Below, in pieces: positions 1 to 7,047 of a stretch of DNA of 7,047 nt. The stretch comes from Actinomycetota bacterium. Its GTDB lineage: Bacteria > Actinomycetota > Acidimicrobiia > Acidimicrobiales > Microtrichaceae. The translations under genes and the position numbers were made by a program. The notes beneath the pieces are model-generated. The model did no database searches and was not told the DNA's origin. It worked only from the letters and a program-made list of their open reading frames with translations. Every line of letters starts with the position of its first letter. Positions within the stretch are counted from its first letter, which is position 1. The stretch lies in NCBI GenBank assembly GCA_018268735.1, contig JAFDWA010000076.1, positions 1 through 7,047 on the forward strand. The letters are read 5' to 3'.

Positions 1-442
1 GGTGGATGAGTCCTCGCCGGTGGGCGTGACCGAGCGCCCGTGCGGCGTCGAGACCGATCATCAGCGCCTGGCTGGGGCTGAGGGGCCGACCCCGGTCGAG
101 GATCCGTCGCAGGCTTCCACCGCCGAGGTACTCGGTCACGATGAACGGCGCGACGCCCTCGTCGGTCTCGTCCTCACCCCAGTCGTAGACCGCGACGATG
201 TTCGGGTGGCTCAACGCCGCAGCAGCACGTGCCTCTGCCCGGAACCGTCGCAGGAACACGTCGTCGGCGGCCAACGACGCGTGCAGGACCTTCACCGCGA
301 CACGCCGTCGGAGCTGCGTGTCCACGGCGAGGAACACGCGCGCCGAGACCCCGATCCCGATCGGTGCCACCAGGCGGTAGCGACCACCCAGCTCGCGCCC
401 GATCTCCGAGCCCGTCCGGGGGCTGACCGAAGGAGTCGACAC
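1..442 (-). CDS. Serine/threonine protein kinase, N-terminal part (runs off the left edge)
   Basis: Reading leftward from a GTG at 442 gives 147 codons of a Hanks-type (PknB-like) kinase that phosphorylates Ser/Thr on target proteins. Visible: a glycine-rich loop near residues 28-36 (IGIGVSARV), the ATP-binding lysine K51 in VAVK, the helix-C glutamate E70 followed by LSHPNIV (77-83), the hinge IVTEYL (101-106), and GLIH at 144-147. The window ends exactly at the His that begins the catalytic H-R-D loop, so the catalytic Asp, activation loop and any transmembrane or sensor region are outside. The loop has GIGVSA where many relatives have GxGGMA, which is still compatible with nucleotide binding. 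The GTG start has no Shine-Dalgarno sequence, but a TACGAT hexamer lies 9 bases upstream, so a leaderless start is plausible. The gene is divergent from the small membrane protein at 556. The kinase family is very likely; its substrate and signal cannot be seen. Confidence 0.9.
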   Translation of the reverse strand, partial: MSTPSVSPRTGSEIGRELGGRYRLVAPIGIGVSARVFLAVDTQLRRRVAVKVLHASLAADDVFLRRFRAEARAAAALSHPNIVAVYDWGEDETDEGVAPFIVTEYLGGGSLRRILDRGRPLSPSQALMIGLDAARALGHAHRRGLIH

Positions 443-451
443 GGCGGGCCG

Positions 452-457
452 ATCGTA
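452..457 (-). promoter_or_regulatory. Candidate -10 box for the kinase gene
   Basis: On the minus strand this reads TACGAT, matching the actinobacterial -10 pattern TANNNT, 9 bases before the GTG at 442. Transcription would begin at or next to the start codon, in keeping with the missing Shine-Dalgarno sequence. No clear TTGACA-like -35 box is visible. Inferred from sequence alone; a chance match is possible. Confidence 0.4.
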
Positions 458-540
458 CCGCCTGGCATGGCGGAGGCCGTGGAGCGCGACGGTGACCTGT
501 GCCGCCCGGTCCCCGTTCCCACTGTTCAGCGGCACGCGGG

Positions 541-546
541 TAGAAC
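541..546 (+). promoter_or_regulatory. Weak candidate -10 box for the small membrane protein gene
   Basis: TAGAAC lies 9 bases before the ATG at 556. It departs from TANNNT in its last base. If used, transcription would start close to 552-556, which favours ATG 556 over the in-frame GTG at 547 as the start codon. The rest of the 443-555 gap between the two divergent genes shows no other site I can name. Confidence 0.25.
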
Positions 547-555
547 GTGCGAGCG

Positions 556-1021
556 ATGACCGACGAGACCGATCCCATCGATCCGCCCGGGCGACGCCCT
601 CGACGTGAGCTGCCGGACCGCTGGGCGTACACGATCATGGCGGTGCTGGTCGTCGCGGCGTTGGCCGGCATCGTCGTCGCGGTCATGTTGGCGAGCACCG
701 GCGCCGACCGGACATCCGAGGTGCTGCCGGACTACGTCGATCGCCTGATCCCCACCTCGGGCAGCGAGATCCTCGCGCAGGCGACCGTCGGCATCGACGT
801 GAAGGAGGGCTACGACGCCTACCTGATCGTCGACGGCAAGGAGATCCGCACCCAGGCCGACGGACTCGTCCGCCAGACCGGCACCGGGCTCGTGCAGTTC
901 ACCCCGGGCGACGGCCGGCCGGTCACCCGGCTCGACAGCGGACGCAACTGCATGACGGCGATGGTCTGGAAGTCGACCGAGGGAAGGACCACCGCGAAGC
1001 CCGTCAACTGGTGCTTCAAGG

Positions 1022-1029
<8 letters not shown>
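556..1029 (+). CDS. Small single-pass membrane protein with an extracytoplasmic domain, unknown function
   Basis: The 157-residue product is not recognised as a named family. It has a short cytoplasmic N-terminus rich in Asp, Pro and Arg (1-22, with RRPRR at 13-17), then one hydrophobic segment at about 24-46, then a hydrophilic domain of about 110 residues. The positive charges before the segment predict that the C-terminal domain faces outside. That domain has only two cysteines, C132 and C153, the second four residues from the end; they could form a disulfide outside the cell. An in-frame GTG at 547 would add three residues, but ATG 556 fits the spacing to the upstream TAGAAC better. The gene is divergent from a Ser/Thr kinase and its stop lies inside the end of the convergent HAD gene. 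A link to the kinase is possible from position only. Cleavage of the hydrophobic segment as a signal peptide cannot be excluded. Confidence 0.75.
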
Positions 1030-4706
<3,677 letters not shown>

Positions 4707-4746
4707 CGCCCGGGGACCGCCCCTCCTGCCCTGAGCGGGTCCGGGA

Positions 4747-5790
4747 TCACGCTCCGAGCGACAGCCGGGCCGCCACCGCCTGGTGGTGCACCCGCTCGGC
4801 GAGCGCGACCGTCAGGCCCATCACCAGCTCGGCCTGGGGGACGCCGAAGCCGGCGAGGCCGTCGGCGGGCGAGAACGAGGAGCGAAGCCGCAGGAGCATC
4901 GGGTCGACGCCGTCGGCTACGAGCGCCGTCCACAGCCCGACGAGCCGACGCCAGTGGGGACCGTCGGAGGATCCCATCGGGCGGTCCACCGGGATCGCAC
5001 CCCAGCAGATGCGCCCGCCACGCTCCAGCAGGTCGCCGAACAGCGCCGAGAACCCGCTGACGGAGCGGTCGACGGGGACGCAGAGCATCGACGCCCCGGA
5101 TCCGACCACGGTGGGCCAGTCGCACGGGCCGGGCACGTGCACGCCGATGACCAGCGAGCCGGGGGTGGCGGAGCGATCCAGCGCGTCCACCACCGGGTCC
5201 AGCAGCGCCCGGACCTCTGCGGGCAGCAACGGGAAGGTCGGGTGCATCGATCCGACCAGCGCGGGTTCGCTCAGCACGACGGCGACCACACGCTCGCCGG
5301 ATGTGGACGACCGGCGCAGGGCCTGCAGCACCGCGACGGATCGAGCCGTGACGATCGCGACGGCGAGGTCGGCCGCGACCCCTGCCTGCAGGCCTCCCCG
5401 GCGCAGCACCACCGAGAGCGTGACCGGACCGAGGACCGGGACACGCACCGGCACCGGCGCAGAGGAGCCCCCGTCCAGCTCCGCGAGCCGCGACGCCGTC
5501 AGGTGCACCGCTTCGAACGCGGGCGCCTCGATCGACCCGCAGATCCCGGCCGCATCGACGGGGCCCGGCGGTGACCCCGACACCTCGATCGTGTCGCCGT
5601 CGAGGTGCACACCGGACAGCCCGTGCAGCGCCTGCGCGAGCAGCGAGGCGTCCGGCGCCGTGGTGACCGGCACCGTCGGGAAGCGACCGTGGAGGCGCAC
5701 GGACATCGACACCGCGTCGTCCGCCGACGAGAACGGCAGCGGACCGACCGACGTTGCCAGCCCGAAGGCGAGGTCGGCGCGTCCCTCCAT
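4747..5790 (-). CDS. MetE/UROD-fold protein of the actinobacterial mnmA-ligA neighbourhood
   Basis: The 347-residue product resembles the short proteins annotated as cobalamin-independent methionine synthase-like that lie between mnmA and ligA in actinobacteria (for example M. tuberculosis Rv3015c). Support: an N-terminal ATSVGPLP (12-19), recalling the family's TGxGSxPG; LSEPAL at 173-178, recalling the DEPAL strand of MetE; a GVHVPGPCDW segment (216-225) where MetE has its zinc-binding His-x-Cys; and alternating strands and helices as in a TIM barrel. H218 and C223 are too far apart for the HxC pair, and no second Cys ligand is evident, so methionine synthesis is doubtful. It is also under half the length of full MetE, which has two barrels. 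The ATG at 5790 follows no Shine-Dalgarno sequence. It is the first gene of the run leading to the patatin gene and ligA. Family call is moderately sure; function is unknown. Confidence 0.7.
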   Translation of the reverse strand: MEGRADLAFGLATSVGPLPFSSADDAVSMSVRLHGRFPTVPVTTAPDASLLAQALHGLSGVHLDGDTIEVSGSPPGPVDAAGICGSIEAPAFEAVHLTASRLAELDGGSSAPVPVRVPVLGPVTLSVVLRRGGLQAGVAADLAVAIVTARSVAVLQALRRSSTSGERVVAVVLSEPALVGSMHPTFPLLPAEVRALLDPVVDALDRSATPGSLVIGVHVPGPCDWPTVVGSGASMLCVPVDRSVSGFSALFGDLLERGGRICWGAIPVDRPMGSSDGPHWRRLVGLWTALVADGVDPMLLRLRSSFSPADGLAGFGVPQAELVMGLTVALAERVHHQAVAARLSLGA

Positions 5791-5838
5791 GGACCGTTGC
5801 TAGCGGTGGCCTGCCGAAGCGCGCAAGTCTGTACGGCC
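5791..5838. promoter_or_regulatory. Short divergent intergenic region, presumed back-to-back promoters
   Basis: The 48 bases separate the starts of the MetE-like gene (minus) and the multi-pass membrane protein (plus), so promoters for both should be here or reach into the coding ends. On the minus strand, TTGCGC and TAGCAA, 18 bases apart, could be a -35/-10 pair ending 6 bases before the ATG at 5790; the -10 lacks the final T. No convincing plus-strand box is seen. Confidence 0.3.
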
Positions 5839-6711
5839 GTGCACGTCTCCCCCGCGACATGGATCACCCGCGCCCTGTGGCTCGCCATCCCCTTCACCCT
5901 CGGCGGTCTGATCGGCGACGCCCTCTCCGGACACCCGGGCGCCACCGCGTCCACGATGGCCGCATGGGGGCTGTGGGCGCTCGGGCTCTTCGCCTCGGTG
6001 GTGCTCCTGCCGACCTCGCTCACCTTGCTGCGGACCATCGCCCCCCTGCCGCTGCTCGGCGGGGTGCTGGCGGCGCTCCGCGTGGATCCCACGACGCTGG
6101 GCTGGGTCGGGCTGGCCGTCGCCGGAGTCGCAGCGGTCGCGGCGATGGCGGCAGAGGTCGGTGCCGACTTCGTCGACGGCTCCTCCTACGGCGACGAGCA
6201 GCGGGTCGCGCTGCGGGCACCCGCAGTGCTGCTGCTCGGCCCGATCGAGGCGGTCTGGGTGCTCACCGCCGTGCCGCTGCCGGTGGCCGTCCTGCTCGCG
6301 TGCTCGGGTCGGTGGGTCGCGGCCGGTGCCGTCGCTGTCGTCGGAGCAGCACTTGCCGTCGTGGGCTTCAGGATCCTGCACCGGCTCGCCGTGCGCTGGC
6401 TCGTGCTGGTGCCCGCCGGAGTGACGATCGTCGACCGGATGGCGCTCGCGGAGCCGATCCTGCTGCGACGCTCCGACATCGTGCGCCTGGGCCCCGCTCC
6501 GGCGGACACCGCTGCAGTGGACCTCACCGTCGGGGCGACCGGTCTGATCGTCCAGGCCGACCTGTCGACACCGGTCGAGCTCGTGCGCGCCACCCGGCGC
6601 GGGGCGACCGGCGTGCCGATCGAGGTGACCTCGCTGCTGGTGGCACCGTCGCGACCGGGGCGCCTCCTGGCGATCGCCGAGGAGCGTCGGATCGTCGTCG
6701 GGCGCTCCTGA
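5839..6711 (+). CDS. Multi-pass integral membrane protein with a soluble C-terminal domain, unknown function
   Basis: From GTG 5839 the product has 290 residues and no family I can name. Hydrophobic segments lie at about 12-29, 43-64, 66-80 (weak), 88-105, 129-153 and 159-177, giving four to six membrane spans. The loop at 108-128, ADFVDGSSYGDEQRVALRAP, is charged and looks conserved in style. From about 185 the protein is soluble and rich in short beta strands (VRWLVLVPAGVTIVDR, then RRSDIVRLG). That pattern resembles bacterial PH-like domains that follow membrane spans; this is only an inference. An in-frame GTG at 5806 would add 11 residues (VACRSAQVCTA), which look non-coding, so 5839 is preferred though no ribosome binding site supports either. 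It is divergent from the MetE-like gene and ends two bases before the convergent mnmA stop. Confidence 0.75.
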   Translation: MHVSPATWITRALWLAIPFTLGGLIGDALSGHPGATASTMAAWGLWALGLFASVVLLPTSLTLLRTIAPLPLLGGVLAALRVDPTTLGWVGLAVAGVAAVAAMAAEVGADFVDGSSYGDEQRVALRAPAVLLLGPIEAVWVLTAVPLPVAVLLACSGRWVAAGAVAVVGAALAVVGFRILHRLAVRWLVLVPAGVTIVDRMALAEPILLRRSDIVRLGPAPADTAAVDLTVGATGLIVQADLSTPVELVRATRRGATGVPIEVTSLLVAPSRPGRLLAIAEERRIVVGRS

Positions 6712-6717
6712 GCTCAG
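6708..6717. repeat. 10-bp palindrome holding the stop codons of two convergent genes
   Basis: CTGAGCTCAG is a perfect palindrome. It holds the TGA of the membrane protein gene (6709-6711) and, on the other strand, the TGA of mnmA (6714-6716). The two stops are separated by only GC. The stem is too short and lacks the loop or T-run of a normal terminator. Confidence 0.6.
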
Positions 6718-7047
6718 CCACGGACCGGCGACGGCGCTGCGGTCCCGCCGGCGAGGACGACCTCGTCGCCCCGCTCGGGACGATCCCCGGGGCCGTAGAG
6801 CACGACCGACTGGCCGGCAGCGATGCGACGCTGCGGTTCGGCCCACCGGAGCTCGAACCCGTCCCGCTCGGCCCGCTCCAGCGTCGCGAGGTTCGCCCGG
6901 CCGTGGGCGGAGCACTGCACGTGGACCTGGGTGCCGGCGTCCAGCGGGCGGCCCGCCGCCCATCGGGCATTCGTCACCCGCATCCCCCGGACGCGCAGCC
7001 GCTCCGGCGGGCCGACGGTGACGACCCGCCGCTCGACGTCCACGTCG
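6714..7047 (-). CDS. mnmA: tRNA-specific 2-thiouridylase MnmA, C-terminal domain only (runs off the right edge)
   Basis: The open frame continues past the right edge; about 110 C-terminal residues are inside. MnmA transfers sulfur, delivered from a cysteine desulfurase, to U34 of the Lys, Glu and Gln tRNAs. The fragment matches the C-terminal beta-barrel of the family: a strand pair with VRGMRVTNARW, then QVHVQCSAHGRANLATL (family pattern VQxRxHG), then WAEPQRRIAAGQSVVLYG (family pattern PxRxIAPGQxxVxY), and ending DEVVLAGGTAAPS, which fits the usual GGGxI end. The catalytic cysteines and the ATP-binding PP-loop are outside the window. A GTG at 7043 is internal, not the start. Its position upstream of the MetE-like gene and ligA on the same strand agrees with actinobacterial gene order. 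The membrane protein gene on the other strand comes between. Confidence 0.92.
   Translation of the reverse strand, partial: DVDVERRVVTVGPPERLRVRGMRVTNARWAAGRPLDAGTQVHVQCSAHGRANLATLERAERDGFELRWAEPQRRIAAGQSVVLYGPGDRPERGDEVVLAGGTAAPSPVRG

Noticed and set aside
5800..6963. Minus-strand frame of 387 codons opposite the membrane protein
   Set aside because: The plus-strand product has clear membrane spans; the minus frame is Gly/Arg/Asp/His-rich and also crosses mnmA in the wrong frame.

Overview
The window is gene-dense, very GC-rich bacterial DNA with many GTG starts and short or overlapping gene junctions. I read it as a chromosomal piece of a high-GC actinobacterium. The order mnmA, MetE-like protein, ligA on one strand is a known actinobacterial neighbourhood. 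Acidimicrobiia (Ilumatobacter-like) is my best guess, but that rests on general resemblance only. No RNA gene, insertion sequence, CRISPR array, phage gene or attachment site could be supported, and no stretch over 300 bases lacks a gene.

Layout from left to right. At 1-442 (minus) is the N-terminal half of a serine/threonine protein kinase that runs off the left edge. Across a gap of about 110 bases, a small single-pass membrane protein of unknown function (556-1029, plus) is transcribed away from it. That gene meets a HAD phosphatase (1022-1660, minus) tail to tail with an 8-base overlap. The HAD gene lies directly downstream of NAD-dependent DNA ligase ligA (1657-3789, minus). The two overlap by GTGA, and a strong ribosome binding site for the HAD gene sits inside the end of ligA. 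Upstream of ligA on the same strand are a patatin-like lipid acyl hydrolase (3846-4706) and a MetE/UROD-fold protein (4747-5790). A multi-pass membrane protein (5839-6711, plus) points away from the MetE-like gene. It ends two bases short of the end of mnmA (6714-7047, minus), of which only the C-terminal domain is inside the window.

The minus-strand block from 5790 to 1022 is probably one main transcription unit. A second promoter may sit immediately before ligA, where a TANNNT hexamer lies 7 bases ahead of the ATG; this would give a leaderless mRNA. ligA (replication and repair) and mnmA (tRNA wobble thiolation) are housekeeping genes. The MetE-like protein, the patatin, the HAD phosphatase and the two membrane proteins have no visible joint pathway.

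I did not find a convincing new multi-gene system. The points worth a second look are small: a 9-bp perfect hairpin inside ligA, an unusual HhH residue in LigA, a degenerate metal site in the MetE-like protein, non-canonical HAD motif I, tight convergent gene ends including a palindrome that holds both stop codons, and several candidate leaderless starts.
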